A DNA stretch of 50,010 nucleotides from Anaerotignum sp. MSJ-24 (lineage in GTDB: Bacteria > Bacillota > Clostridia > Lachnospirales > Anaerotignaceae), in contig NZ_JAHLPX010000010.1 of NCBI RefSeq assembly GCF_018918145.1, positions 1 to 50,010 on the forward strand. The letters are read 5' to 3'. Of the stretch, positions 15,148 to 24,635 are shown in pieces. Each line of letters starts with the position of its first letter. Position 1 is the first letter of the stretch. A program made the translations under genes and the position numbers. The notes under the pieces were generated by a model. The model was not told the DNA's origin, did no database searches, and was given only the letters and a program-made list of their open reading frames with translations.

Positions 15148-15831
15148 ATGGCAGCTGTAAAACGTCCTATAATGACTATGAAACACCAGATATATAAAAT
15201 AATAAAGGATGAAATATGTAACGGACACTATCCGCCGGGATACTGGCTTCAGGAGAAGGAGCTTGCGGCAAAGATGGACGTCAGCAGAAGTCCCGTAAGA
15301 GAGGCGCTTAAGCAGCTTGTCGATGAAGGTCTTGCCATTGATTATCCCAATAAGGGCGTGTTCGTAAAGGAATTTACGTCAAAGGATATTGAGGAAATTT
15401 ATGATGTGCGTATTATGCTGGAAAGCTATGCAATAAAAAATTCCGTTAAGCTTATTACAAGCAATGATATTAAGGTGCTCAGAGAGCTTATCGATAACCT
15501 CAGCGAATGCTATGATAAGAATGACCTTAACCAGTATATCGAATACGATACAGAGCTTCATCAGTATATAATAAAAATGAGCGGCAACAGCCTTGTTATG
15601 GATATATACAAAAGAATATATTCCCAGACACAGCAGTTCAGAATATATTCGCTCACAACGCAGAAGAGATTCGATAATTCGATAATCGAGCATAAAACAA
15701 TGGTCGAAAATATATTTGCCGGTAAATGGGAAGAGGCAGACGAAATAAACAGACGCCACCTTGCACTCGCAAGAGAGGAAATAATCGACCATATTGAGGC
15801 AACGAGAAAAGCCGAAAGTACGGAAAAATAA
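15148..15831 (+). CDS. GntR-family regulator, FCD (FadR) subfamily
   Basis: This 227-residue protein has an N-terminal winged helix (KELAAKMDVSRSPVREALKQ at 37-56) and an FCD effector domain (about 80-215). The FCD metal ligands are visible as D134, H138, H182 and H204, so it should bind a metal and a small organic acid. FCD regulators control catabolism of organic acids, sugar acids or amino acids. No target gene lies next to it: the following gene is convergent. The perfect palindrome at 15100-15118 points to autoregulation. AAAGGA precedes the ATG. Confidence 0.9.
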   Translation: MAAVKRPIMTMKHQIYKIIKDEICNGHYPPGYWLQEKELAAKMDVSRSPVREALKQLVDEGLAIDYPNKGVFVKEFTSKDIEEIYDVRIMLESYAIKNSVKLITSNDIKVLRELIDNLSECYDKNDLNQYIEYDTELHQYIIKMSGNSLVMDIYKRIYSQTQQFRIYSLTTQKRFDNSIIEHKTMVENIFAGKWEEADEINRRHLALAREEIIDHIEATRKAESTEK

Positions 15832-15837
15832 AACCTC

Positions 15838-16080
15838 ATGGGGCGTTGCCCCAATCCCAACCACTCTTTAAAAAGAGTGGACAGAAATTTTATTAACCTA
15901 TTTTTACGAAATAGGTTAGTGGAATTATTAAGACAAAGACAACAAAACCTCGAAAATTCTTAATTGAGCTTTCGAGGTTTTTGCAAATTTAGTAGGTTTA
16001 AATTAATACATCTGATTTTTATTAAAGTTTAGATCAAGCCTTTTATTAAAGGCTTGTGGGGTTTGGGGCAAAGCCCAAAG
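15838..16080. repeat. Family A multi-hairpin repeat, copy A1
   Basis: It begins with ATGGGGCGTTGCCCCAA, then CCACTCTT/AAGAGTGG, AACCTATTT/AAATAGGTT, an embedded terminator (15944-15981), CAAGCCTTT/AAAGGCTTG, and ends GGGTTTGGGGCAAAGCCC. Both ends are hairpins and are inverted relative to each other. It fills the gap between the convergent gntR and DUF2798 genes. Confidence 0.8.
15944..15981 (+). terminator. Intrinsic terminator, inside repeat A1
   Basis: AAAACCTCGAAA (15944-15955) pairs perfectly with TTTCGAGGTTTT (15970-15981), followed by TTG; the A tract allows use in both directions. It separates the convergent gntR and DUF2798 genes. Confidence 0.75.
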
Positions 16081-16093
16081 GTCTTAACTCATT

Positions 16094-16576
16094 TCAGGCA
16101 TTTTCGACTGCAAGCTGTCTGCTGAAAAGCTTTCTGAATATAAACCTTACAACCGGTCCGGCAACGAATAACTGCCAGCACAAGGCCATGGGAAAATTAC
16201 GTATTGTAATAGTAAGCCAGTTTGCAACTACATTTTCCATTCCGTCAAAGCTGAAAAGAATGCTTGCAAAAAAGCTCATTATAGGACACATGAATACGAC
16301 CGTAAGAGCCGAAATCATTATTGTAATAAATATAGGCTGTGTTTTAACAGGATCAAGTGTTGAAAATGTGATTTTTGCAACTGCATTTCCAACAATGAAG
16401 TATTCGAAAATAAATCCGATTGTACACATGACAGGCAGTTCACTGAGAGCAAATATGAATATCTCATTTTTCATACCGCCCATGTCAATCGCTATATTGT
16501 AGCATACCATGGCATAAACCATACATATCAGCATGATAACAGTGAAAATAAAGTTTTGAAATTTAGTTTTTGGCAT
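16094..16576 (-). CDS. DUF2798-family membrane protein
   Basis: This 160-residue protein has four predicted membrane segments arranged as two similar halves, each following a pattern like F-x-x-x-M-S (VIMLICMVYAMVCYNIAI; LPVMCTIGFIFEYFIVG; ITIMISALTVVFMCPIMSFF; FPMALCWQLFVAGPVVRFIF). That is the DUF2798 plan. The biochemical role of the family is not established. AGGAGG stands before the ATG. An intrinsic terminator lies immediately upstream of this ribosome site (16600-16634), so read-through or a promoter between the two would be needed for expression. Confidence 0.8.
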   Translation of the reverse strand: MPKTKFQNFIFTVIMLICMVYAMVCYNIAIDMGGMKNEIFIFALSELPVMCTIGFIFEYFIVGNAVAKITFSTLDPVKTQPIFITIMISALTVVFMCPIMSFFASILFSFDGMENVVANWLTITIRNFPMALCWQLFVAGPVVRFIFRKLFSRQLAVENA

Positions 16577-16599
16577 TTTGAAAATCCTCCTCGTAAAAT

Positions 16600-16634
16600 T
16601 AAATAAAAAAACAACACCAAATATAAGTGTTGTT
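16600..16634 (-). terminator. Terminator directly before the DUF2798 ribosome site
   Basis: On the minus strand AACAACAC (16627-16634) pairs with GTGTTGTT (16610-16617), followed by seven T. It either ends the aminotransferase transcript or attenuates DUF2798 expression. A 13-bp inverted repeat, ACAGAGAATGTGC (16655-16667) with its complement at 16711-16723, lies just upstream of it in the same transcript. Confidence 0.75.
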
Positions 16635-16750
16635 CGTTATCATTCGTTATAGATACAGAGAATGTGCGTTTCCAATAATACCAGATATTTATTGCTTTTC
16701 GATTATTTTAGCACATTCTCTGTTTTGATGTAATAGTTTTTTTAAATTTT

Positions 16751-17938
16751 TTACTTAATAAATTTAGCCGCGAGCTTTTCGAAAGCAGGGAAAGAATTGA
16801 TTATTGTGTCATGTGATACGCAATAGCTCAATCTCATATGGCCTTTACAGCCGAAGCCGCTGCCGGGAACAAGAAGAAGATTAAATTCCTTAGCGGCATT
16901 ACAGAAGGCTACGTCGTCCTCGATAGGTGTTTCGGGGAACATATAGAAGGCTCCGACGGGCTTAACGCACTTGAAGCCAAGCTCTGTAAGCTTGTTGTAA
17001 AGATCGATTCTGTTGCGGTTGTAAATCTCAATGTCTACCTTGCAGTCAAGGCAGTAGGGCACAACTCTCTGGAAAAGCGAGTTTGCGTTTACAAAGCCAC
17101 ATACTCGGTTGGCAACATTTAATGCGTACATCATTTTTTCGAAATCAGCCATTTCCGAGTTGGCAACAAGATAGCCGATACGCTCGCCGGGAAGAGAAAG
17201 CGATTTTGAGAATGAATATGCAACAAATGTGTTTTTATAGTATTTTGAAACATAGGGAACTTCAATGTTTTCATAAACAAGCTCTCTGTAAGGCTCGTCA
17301 GAGATAAGATAAATATCTGTGCCGAATTCAGCCTGTTTTTTCTCCATTACTGCGGCAATTTTCTTTATTGTTTCCTCGGAATATACAACGCCGGAAGGAT
17401 TGTTTGGTGTGTTTATAAGAACACCTCTTGTTCTTGGAGTAATAAGCTTTTCAAATTCATCGAAATTAACCTCGAAGGTTTCAAGATTTGCAGGAACAAC
17501 CGTAAGTGTTGCGTTGTAGTTTGCCGCATAGTTTCTGTATTCTGTAAAGAAGGGTGCAAATGTAATGATTTCATCACCGGGATTAAGTATACATTTGAAA
17601 ATAATGTTGAGAGCCGCAGCCGCACCGTTTGTCATAACGATGTTCTCAAAAGAGAAGGCTGTGCCGAATTTTTTGTTTAAATGCTCCGCAACGGCTTGTC
17701 TTACGTCCTCAAAACCGGAGTTGTTGGGATAACCGTGAATAAGGTTTGGCTCCTCTGTTTCGAGAATATGGTAAATAGCCTTTTTAACCTCAAGCGGAGG
17801 CTCAACGGACGGGTTTCCGAGAGAATAGTCGTATACGTTTTCCGCACCGTATATAGCGGCAAGTTTTTTTCCTTCTTCAAACATGGCACGGATAGCAGAG
17901 CTGCCGTTTACCAGTTTAAGCATCTGATCTGAAATCAT
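16751..17938 (-). CDS. PLP-dependent aminotransferase, class I/II (aspartate aminotransferase type)
   Basis: This 395-residue fold-type I aminotransferase has GNPSVEPP near 41, NNPSG (179-183), SDEPY with D214 pairing the PLP ring nitrogen, and the Schiff-base lysine K245 in YSFSKSLSLPGER. The C-terminal substrate-carboxylate arginine lies in GHMRLSYC. It transfers amino groups between amino acids and 2-oxo acids; aspartate, alanine or aromatic substrates cannot be told apart by eye. It is a cytosolic monocistronic gene, divergent from the helicase gene. Confidence 0.9.
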   Translation of the reverse strand: MISDQMLKLVNGSSAIRAMFEEGKKLAAIYGAENVYDYSLGNPSVEPPLEVKKAIYHILETEEPNLIHGYPNNSGFEDVRQAVAEHLNKKFGTAFSFENIVMTNGAAAALNIIFKCILNPGDEIITFAPFFTEYRNYAANYNATLTVVPANLETFEVNFDEFEKLITPRTRGVLINTPNNPSGVVYSEETIKKIAAVMEKKQAEFGTDIYLISDEPYRELVYENIEVPYVSKYYKNTFVAYSFSKSLSLPGERIGYLVANSEMADFEKMMYALNVANRVCGFVNANSLFQRVVPYCLDCKVDIEIYNRNRIDLYNKLTELGFKCVKPVGAFYMFPETPIEDDVAFCNAAKEFNLLLVPGSGFGCKGHMRLSYCVSHDTIINSFPAFEKLAAKFIK

Positions 17939-18049
17939 TTAAAACACTCCTTTTGTAAAATTGTTCTGTCATTAGTAAAATTTTAATACAATCCATATAA
18001 AAATGCAAGGATTATTTTAATGCTTTAAATGATTAAACTTATATGCGGT

Positions 18050-18079
18050 TTGCCATAAGTTCGCTTTGTATGCTATAAT
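18050..18079 (+). promoter_or_regulatory. Sigma-A promoter of the helicase-GNAT operon
   Basis: TTGCCA (18050-18055), 18-base spacer, TATAAT (18074-18079), 25 bases before the helicase ATG. Confidence 0.7.
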
Positions 18080-18104
18080 CAAGTTTAAACGGAGGACATA
18101 TACA

Positions 18105-20006
18105 ATGCAGGAAAAGGGAAAGCTGAATTTAAACCAGAGAACAGCCGTAAGACATAAGGACGGGCCTATGCTTGTGCTTGCCGGGCCGGGAAGCGGAAAA
18201 ACGACTGTCATAATAAACAGAATATACGCATTGCTTAGGCTTTACGGTGTGCCGCCGGAAAAAATACTGACCATAACATTTACAAAAGCAGCGGCTGTGG
18301 AGATGGAAACACGTTTCAAAAAAATATGTCCCAATATTCGTGGTGTGCATTTTTCCACATTCCATGCACTGTTTTTTCGTATGCTAAGGGAAAAAAGAGG
18401 CATAACGCTTGAATCCGTAATTGACGAAGGCAGAAAAAAGGCTTTCATACGCAAAACGGTTGAGGAATACTGTGCCGATTGCGAGGATATAGAGGAAATG
18501 GGCGATGTGTTTCTTATGAACTTGTCGCTTTTGAAAAATAATCTTGATAACCTCAAGAGCTTTAAGCCGAGAGATATGAAATTGCAGGAATTTCTTGCGG
18601 TTTATAAGGTTTATGAGGAACATAAAAGACGTAATGAGCTAATCGACTTTGACGATATGACCGCAATGGCATATGAGCTGCTGACCGAGGACAGCGAATA
18701 TCTTTCGACACAGCAGAAAAAATATGATTACATACTGATAGATGAATTTCAGGATATAAATAAGGCGCAGTATGAATGTATAAAGCTTATGGCAGAGCCG
18801 AAAAACAATATATTTGCCGTCGGTGATGATGATCAGAGCATATATGGCTTCAGAGGAGCGTCACCGCAGTTTATGCTGGATTTTGAAAAATACTATAAAG
18901 ATAAGGGCGGAAAGACCATACTTCTGGACACCAATTACCGCTCTGCCGAAAATATTATCCGTCTTGGCGGACGGCTTATTTCAAATAATAAAAATCGGTT
19001 TGAGAAGGACATAAAGGGAACAGGCAGAGGAAAAGGATCGGTTAAATTTATGTTGAACTGCTCTCCGTCCGATGAGGCAGACGGAATAGCCGATATGATA
19101 GAAAAGCTCCATAATGAGGAAGGCGTTCCATATGGAGATATGGCGGTTATATACAGGAATAATCTTTCGTCGAATGCCTTTGCACACAGGCTTATATTGA
19201 GAAACATACCTTATTATCTGCGTGACAATACCTACAATGTATATGACCACTGGATAGCGAAGGATATACGTGCCTATGTTGATTTTGTTGATAATACCGA
19301 TGACAATGATGCATTTTTCCGCATAGTGAATAAGCCGGGAAGAATGGTAAGCAAGCGTCTGCTTATGAAAGCGGATACCTTGAGCGGCTCGGTGTTTTAT
19401 AATGTAATAAATGCAGATGATTTAACCGGACTTGCCGAAAAAAATATGCGGATACTTTATGAAACGGTTCAGCTTGCAAGAAAAAAGCAGGGCTTTGAAC
19501 GTATAAAATATATTTATGATGAATGCGATTATGAAATGTATCTTGAGGACTATGCAGCATTCAAAAAATGCTCTGTGGCTTTTTTAAGACAGATAGCGGC
19601 AGAGGTGCTTTCGGTCGGCAGAGAGGTATCGGACACAAGGCTTTTCGGCAGAAAGCTGGACGAATATAAACGGAATATAACAGGAAAAGCCGTTAAAGCA
19701 AGAAATGCCGATGCTGTAACGCTTACGACAATGCACTCGGCAAAGGGACTGGAGTTCGGAACGGTGTTTGTGCCGTCGCTTGTGGATATGATTGTTCCAA
19801 ACGGCTCGGCAAAACTGCGAGGTGAAACAGAGGAGGAGAGAAGGCTTTTCTATGTTGCCTCGACACGAGCAAGGGACAGACTGATTTTCTCGTCCTATAC
19901 GGGACAGGAAAACGGAGAATATGTAAGATTATCGCCGTTCCTTGAGGAAATAGGAATAAAGACTTTGGAGGAAAATGAAAATGATAGAGATAAAGGAAGC
20001 AAATAA
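18105..20006 (+). CDS. UvrD/Rep-family ATP-dependent DNA helicase
   Basis: The start at 18105 (MQEKGKLNLNQRTAVRH) follows CGGAGGACAT. The 633-residue superfamily 1A helicase has the Q motif LNLNQRTAV, Walker A GPGSGKT (27-33), DEFQD at 213-217, GDDDQSIYGFRGA, TNYRS, TMHSAKGLEF and VASTRARDRL with R588. All motifs are complete. At 633 residues it is shorter than PcrA (about 720) and lacks its C-terminal tail, like the small UvrD paralogues common in Clostridia. It unwinds DNA 3' to 5' in repair or removes stalled complexes. The next gene overlaps its end. Confidence 0.93.
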   Translation: MQEKGKLNLNQRTAVRHKDGPMLVLAGPGSGKTTVIINRIYALLRLYGVPPEKILTITFTKAAAVEMETRFKKICPNIRGVHFSTFHALFFRMLREKRGITLESVIDEGRKKAFIRKTVEEYCADCEDIEEMGDVFLMNLSLLKNNLDNLKSFKPRDMKLQEFLAVYKVYEEHKRRNELIDFDDMTAMAYELLTEDSEYLSTQQKKYDYILIDEFQDINKAQYECIKLMAEPKNNIFAVGDDDQSIYGFRGASPQFMLDFEKYYKDKGGKTILLDTNYRSAENIIRLGGRLISNNKNRFEKDIKGTGRGKGSVKFMLNCSPSDEADGIADMIEKLHNEEGVPYGDMAVIYRNNLSSNAFAHRLILRNIPYYLRDNTYNVYDHWIAKDIRAYVDFVDNTDDNDAFFRIVNKPGRMVSKRLLMKADTLSGSVFYNVINADDLTGLAEKNMRILYETVQLARKKQGFERIKYIYDECDYEMYLEDYAAFKKCSVAFLRQIAAEVLSVGREVSDTRLFGRKLDEYKRNITGKAVKARNADAVTLTTMHSAKGLEFGTVFVPSLVDMIVPNGSAKLRGETEEERRLFYVASTRARDRLIFSSYTGQENGEYVRLSPFLEEIGIKTLEENENDRDKGSK

Positions 20007-20514
20007 AAAACAGATTTCAAGAATACGAAGATTGTACAAAACGGCATTTCCGGTTGCGGAAAGAAAGCAATGGGTAAAGATAGAAAAACAGCTTGGCGGC
20101 TGTACGGAAGTGCTTTCCATAATGGAGGACGGAAAGTTCAGAGGACTTATTATAAATATGCTTAATGACGATATAGTCCTTCTGGATTATTTTGCGGTTG
20201 ACGAAAAATACAGAGGAAAGGGCATAGGCACAGAGGTGCTTAAGGCATTCAGAGAAAGATATAAGGGAAAAAGAATGGAGCTTGAGATTGAGGTTCCGGA
20301 GGAAAATGCACCAAATAATGCACAGCGTCTTTCAAGAAAAGGCTTTTATCTGAGAAACGGACTTAAGGAAACCGGATTGGCACATATCAATCCCGACGGA
20401 GTAAAGCTGGCATTGCTTGCCTTTGATGAGCCGATAACACATGATGAATATATGGATACAATGCGAAAATCCTACGGAAAGAAAATGGCGGCTAAATTTA
20501 TTGAAATAAAGTAA
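19981..20514 (+). CDS. GNAT-family N-acetyltransferase
   Basis: The start at 19981 leaves 9 bases to GGAGG; the ATG two codons upstream (19975) leaves only 3 and is less likely. The product has about 177 residues with the acetyl-CoA loop RGKGIGTEVL and strand LLDYFAVDEKY before it. Substrate is unknown. It overlaps the helicase gene by 26 bases, which implies coupling. The C-terminal half is longer than the minimal fold and includes GVKLALLAFDEPITHDEYM. Confidence 0.85.
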   Translation: MIEIKEANKKQISRIRRLYKTAFPVAERKQWVKIEKQLGGCTEVLSIMEDGKFRGLIINMLNDDIVLLDYFAVDEKYRGKGIGTEVLKAFRERYKGKRMELEIEVPEENAPNNAQRLSRKGFYLRNGLKETGLAHINPDGVKLALLAFDEPITHDEYMDTMRKSYGKKMAAKFIEIK

Positions 20515-20527
20515 AGGTATACATTTC

Positions 20528-20850
20528 TGCCAATCGGCAATTTTACAAAATCATTTTGCGGCTTTACAAGTCGCAAGGCTGTCTTTGCGAGAGAGGAATC
20601 TCTTAGAATTGCGAAGTCCGACTTTCCTCTCTCGCGCTCTCTCCTTTCCGGACACGCTAAAGTTACTGAAAATTGCTAACCTTCGCAGGAATACTGCTCG
20701 GTTTTAACGCAATTTTGAAAATATCGGCTGTTTAGGTTGATACAGAATTTAAAAACAATATTATCCAAAAAATCATTTGCTAAAATGATTTTTATAAAGT
20801 TTAGGTCGAACCTTTTTAAAGGTTCGTGGGTTTAAGGGCAAAGCCCTTAG
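20528..20850. repeat. Composite repeat: family B copy B1 (reverse) joined to right half of family A (A2)
   Basis: B1 (20528-20727) carries in reverse the conserved loop GAGCAGTATTCCTGCGAAG, the core CTTTAGCGTGTCCGG, long arms GCGAGAGAGG/CCTCTCTCGC, and the end CTTGCGACTTGTAAAGCCGC. A linker leads into A2 (about 20766-20850): AAATCATTT/AAATGATTT, CGAACCTTT/AAAGGTTCG and a terminal AAGGGCAAAGCCCTT hairpin. The junction matches A5-B3 in inverse orientation. Confidence 0.8.
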
Positions 20851-20872
20851 GTCTTTGCAATAATGTATAGTT

Positions 20873-20917
20873 AAAGAACTGCATTTTGGTATTACTTATA
20901 TCATATTGCAGTTCTTT
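20873..20917. terminator. Intrinsic terminator
   Basis: AAAGAACTGCA (20873-20883) pairs perfectly with TGCAGTTCTTT (20907-20917), followed by TATTAT. It closes the helicase-GNAT unit before the next operon; the rest of the gap to 21159 is AT-rich and shows nothing else clear. Confidence 0.7.
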
Positions 20918-21159
20918 TATTATGGTCTGTTGTTTAAAATTTATATGGATTTATAAGCAGTGAACAAATAATATGTGGAACTTTAATTATTTAAGTGAAT
21001 GATAAGCGACATATAAGGATTAAATTCTTAATAATCAGTACAAAATTGTAAGAATTAATTAATGGCTTTACAAATGTAATGAAAGTATAATATTTACATA
21101 TAAAGGTATCATCATTGTTTTATGAAGAAATTATAAAAAAATTTGCGGGAGGTGCAGTA

Positions 21160-23709
21160 ATGAAAACTGAGAAAAAGAAGGGAAGACCGGCGGCAAAGCT
21201 AATAGCCATAATATTAGTTGCGGCAATGGTATTGAGCATAATTGTTCCGCTGGCAGGAAGCGTTGCTTTCGGTGCAGCATATATGACGACATCTACCGAG
21301 GTTGCTGTTGACGGCACAGCAGAAGCCGGACAGGGAGTCGAAACAACACCGGTTGAGGACGAAGACAAGGCTTTAAGCTCGGAAATGCTTGAGGCAGACA
21401 TTAAAATCGGCTATGACAATGTATATATGATTAACAGACAGACGCCGGTTAAAGTAATGATATACAATAAGTCACAGAACGAATTCAAGGGCAAGGCTGT
21501 TGTTAAGGCATATTCAATGCTTTCCGGCCAGTACAACAGTGCGAGATACGTTGAATATGAACAGGAAATTGATATAAACGCAGGCGGTGCAGGCGAATAT
21601 AAATTTACGGTATTTCCAGCAGCACAGGCTACATATATGAATGTAAAAATATTTGACGAAAACGGTACAGAGGTGCTTTCGGAAAATCCTACTGTAATAC
21701 CTATACTTCCCGAACAGGTTATGACGGGTGTGCTTACCGATACAAAGTCAAAAAATCTTGATTATCTTTCAAACCTCAAAGTAGGTGAGGATATTTATAC
21801 AAACTCAGGCAGAGGATATTCGACAAACTATGTAAGCTTTCTGAATGCCGACAATATGCCCGAAAGCTCTGAGTTGCTCGAAAACTTCAGTGCAATCATC
21901 GTTGATGATTTCCATATGGAGTCCTTGAATGAAAAACAGCTTGAGGCACTTTTCGGCTGGGTTGAAAACGGCGGTATGCTCGCAATCGGCACAGGCCTTA
22001 ATGCCGATAAAACTCTTAAGAATATCGGCGACAAGCTCGGAATAACATTAAACGGCTATTCAACGGCAAATATATTCGGCGGAACTGCAGACGTTGCAGA
22101 TATAACCGTTGCTGACGGAGAAGAAAGCGGAATTGAGAACGGAACCGTAACCGCATACATAAAAAATGAAGGTGCAGGATTGGTTGTTGTGCATACATTC
22201 GATCTCGGTTCGGCACCGTTTGCAAACAGCGGAGCAAACAATTATCTTACTTCATATTACAGAGATATTTATCCGCAGAAATTCATGGCAGACAGAGATT
22301 ATGTTTACTCTCCTAATAATGTAAATTCAATAAACAGACTTCCTTCGATAGAAAAGAGCAGCTTTACGGTTCTTATCGTTATACTTCTTGTTTATGCGGC
22401 AGTTATAGGCCCTGTGTGCTATCTTGTTCTAAAAAAAGCGGATAAGAGAGAAAAGGGCTGGATAGTTATTCCGGCGGCATCGGTTGCTTTTGCTGTTATC
22501 ATATTCGTTATGAGTTCTGTTAGCTATCAAAAGGACGCACTAATAAGCATAATGAGCTATACCGATTTGGACGCATTGAACCATGAAACAAATATTTCGG
22601 TCGGAATAAGAACACCCGATAAAGGCGATGTAAAAATAGGAGTCGGAAGCAACGTAAATATTACATCGGACGACAATTATTATTATTACAATTATAATTC
22701 ATCTTCGAATAACAGTGATTATTGCGAATATACGGTATCGACAAATGACACTGAAACGGCGGTAACATATTACGATTGTTCATCTTGGCAGTCAAATATA
22801 TTCTATTCAACGGTGAAAAACACAATGTCTGCTGATGACATAAAAGGCGATTTTACAATAGAGGGAACAAATATTGTCGGAACGGTAACAAACAATTCCG
22901 AAAATGATATAGTTGACCTTGTTGTCAGCTTTGGCGGTCAGTATGCAAGAGCAGGCTTTGTTGCGGCAGGCGACAGCGTTGACGTAAGCATACCGCTTTC
23001 CACCGAAGAAATACAGAAATGGACAGACAACAGATACCAGATGATAAGTCAGATTTTCTACGGTCTTAACGAAAACCAGCAGCAGGCTTCAATGGTATTC
23101 AGAAACGGTGTTTCGGCAGATGAGGCTTATAAGCTTGAACAGCGTTTCGAGCTTTTGAACTACACAGGCGACATCTGGAACGACAATAACCTTGAATTTG
23201 AAGTAAACTTATATGCTTATACCGAAAACAGCCTTCTCGACGGAGCAAGAACAATAAACGGCAAAGAGGTAAACGAAAACTGGGAAAATCTTTATAAAAA
23301 ATCTGTTCCGGTCGATATTTCAAAGTCAACAAACTATGACATTCCCGAAGGCTATCTTGTTCCTACGGAAATATATCTCGGAAACATAAACGATACATCA
23401 AGCATGGATATTTATAACTTCGAGATATACACAATGACAAGTGATACAATCGAATGTATATATGATTTAGGCCAGTGCAACAGCATTAGGGAAATCGGCA
23501 TAACATGGGATAATTACGACGGCTTCAGAAACGAACCGTTAATCTATAATAATGTAACGGGAAGATATGAAAGCCTTAAGACAGCCGACATTAAGAATAA
23601 CGTAGGTGTTTATGTTTCAGAGGACGGCAAGTTAAGACTTTATTCGGACGTATACAGCGATACTTATATAACATTTCCGAAACTCAGCCTGAAGGGAGGT
23701 AACAAATAA
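21160..23709 (+). CDS. Large membrane protein with GATase-like ectodomain, first gene of an envelope/Bat-like operon
   Basis: The start at 21160 (MKTEKKKGRPAAKL) has GGGAGGTG in front. The 849 residues comprise an N-terminal membrane or signal segment (13-36) and an extracellular beta-rich region. A class I glutamine-amidotransferase-like fold without a catalytic cysteine I could identify follows (AIIVDDFHMESLNEKQLEAL, then WVENGGMLAIGTG). Two membrane helices (about 401-425 and 434-455) precede a second extracellular beta-rich half with a Tyr/Asn/Ser-rich stretch near 503-520. Proteins of this plan precede ABC-2 exporters and VWA proteins in Clostridial clusters. They may sense or gate envelope stress; the exact role is unknown. 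It is followed by the ABC ATPase with a one-base overlap (TAATG). Confidence 0.7.
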   Translation: MKTEKKKGRPAAKLIAIILVAAMVLSIIVPLAGSVAFGAAYMTTSTEVAVDGTAEAGQGVETTPVEDEDKALSSEMLEADIKIGYDNVYMINRQTPVKVMIYNKSQNEFKGKAVVKAYSMLSGQYNSARYVEYEQEIDINAGGAGEYKFTVFPAAQATYMNVKIFDENGTEVLSENPTVIPILPEQVMTGVLTDTKSKNLDYLSNLKVGEDIYTNSGRGYSTNYVSFLNADNMPESSELLENFSAIIVDDFHMESLNEKQLEALFGWVENGGMLAIGTGLNADKTLKNIGDKLGITLNGYSTANIFGGTADVADITVADGEESGIENGTVTAYIKNEGAGLVVVHTFDLGSAPFANSGANNYLTSYYRDIYPQKFMADRDYVYSPNNVNSINRLPSIEKSSFTVLIVILLVYAAVIGPVCYLVLKKADKREKGWIVIPAASVAFAVIIFVMSSVSYQKDALISIMSYTDLDALNHETNISVGIRTPDKGDVKIGVGSNVNITSDDNYYYYNYNSSSNNSDYCEYTVSTNDTETAVTYYDCSSWQSNIFYSTVKNTMSADDIKGDFTIEGTNIVGTVTNNSENDIVDLVVSFGGQYARAGFVAAGDSVDVSIPLSTEEIQKWTDNRYQMISQIFYGLNENQQQASMVFRNGVSADEAYKLEQRFELLNYTGDIWNDNNLEFEVNLYAYTENSLLDGARTINGKEVNENWENLYKKSVPVDISKSTNYDIPEGYLVPTEIYLGNINDTSSMDIYNFEIYTMTSDTIECIYDLGQCNSIREIGITWDNYDGFRNEPLIYNNVTGRYESLKTADIKNNVGVYVSEDGKLRLYSDVYSDTYITFPKLSLKGGNK

Positions 23710-24635
23710 TGCCGGAAATACTTGAACTTAAAAAAAGCTTTGGTAAATTTACAGCACTCAATTCGCTGTCGATGAATATTACCGATAATTCAATATTCGG
23801 CTTTGTCGGCCCCAACGGTGCGGGAAAAACAACCACAATGAAAATAATGGCAGGACTTCTCAGTGCGGACTCCGGAAGTATATATATAAACGGCGAGGAC
23901 GTATTGAAAAATCCGCAGAAGATAAGGGAAAAGATAGGATATATGCCGGACTTCTTCGGTGTATATGACGACCTTAAGGTAACGGAATATATGGATTTCT
24001 ATGCCGGAACATACTATATTCCCTATGCCGACAGACCTACGCTCATAGATTCGCTTCTGGAGATTGTTGACCTTTCGGATAAAAAGGACGCTTATGTCGA
24101 TTCGCTTTCGAGAGGTATGAAGCAAAGACTCTGCCTTGCAAGAAGCCTTATACATGATCCCAACCTTATCATACTCGATGAGCCTGCGTCGGGACTCGAT
24201 CCGAGAGCAAGAGTGGAAATGAAAGAGGTTCTCAAACAGCTTAAAGAAATGGGCAAGACAATAATCGTCAGCTCGCATATTCTTCCGGAGCTTGCGGAGA
24301 TGTGCTCGGAGATAGGCATTATCGACCATGGCCAGCTCGTTACACAGGGAACTGTAAACGAGATTATGAACAAGATACATAAAAACAGAATCGTAAGGGT
24401 AAAGACAAGCTCCGCAAAGGATACACTCATAAGACTTCTTAAGGAACAGACAAAGGTCGGAGAGATTACCGAAAATGCCGATAATATCGAGTTCGTTTTC
24501 AACGGAAACGATAATGACCTTACTTCGATTCTCAGAAACATAATAATGAACGGCATTCCTGTGTTCTCCTTCGGTGAGGCGGAAGGAAACCTTGAAGAAA
24601 TATTCATGACTGTGACCGGAGGTGATGAGAAATGA
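23709..24635 (+). CDS. ABC transporter ATP-binding protein (ABC-2 type)
   Basis: This 308-residue ATPase has Walker A GPNGAGKT (34-41), signature LSRGMKQ (133-139), Walker B LIILDEP (153-159), D-loop SGLDP and switch H190. The C-terminal 90 residues form the extra domain seen in CcmA/NatA-type exporters. It powers the permease encoded next, whose ATG overlaps its stop (ATGA). The substrate is unknown. Confidence 0.92.
   Translation: MPEILELKKSFGKFTALNSLSMNITDNSIFGFVGPNGAGKTTTMKIMAGLLSADSGSIYINGEDVLKNPQKIREKIGYMPDFFGVYDDLKVTEYMDFYAGTYYIPYADRPTLIDSLLEIVDLSDKKDAYVDSLSRGMKQRLCLARSLIHDPNLIILDEPASGLDPRARVEMKEVLKQLKEMGKTIIVSSHILPELAEMCSEIGIIDHGQLVTQGTVNEIMNKIHKNRIVRVKTSSAKDTLIRLLKEQTKVGEITENADNIEFVFNGNDNDLTSILRNIIMNGIPVFSFGEAEGNLEEIFMTVTGGDEK

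Noticed and set aside
21067-21091. TTTACA and TATAAT boxes before the six-gene envelope operon
   Set aside because: The spacer is only 13 bases, too short for a sigma-A promoter; no better pair was found.
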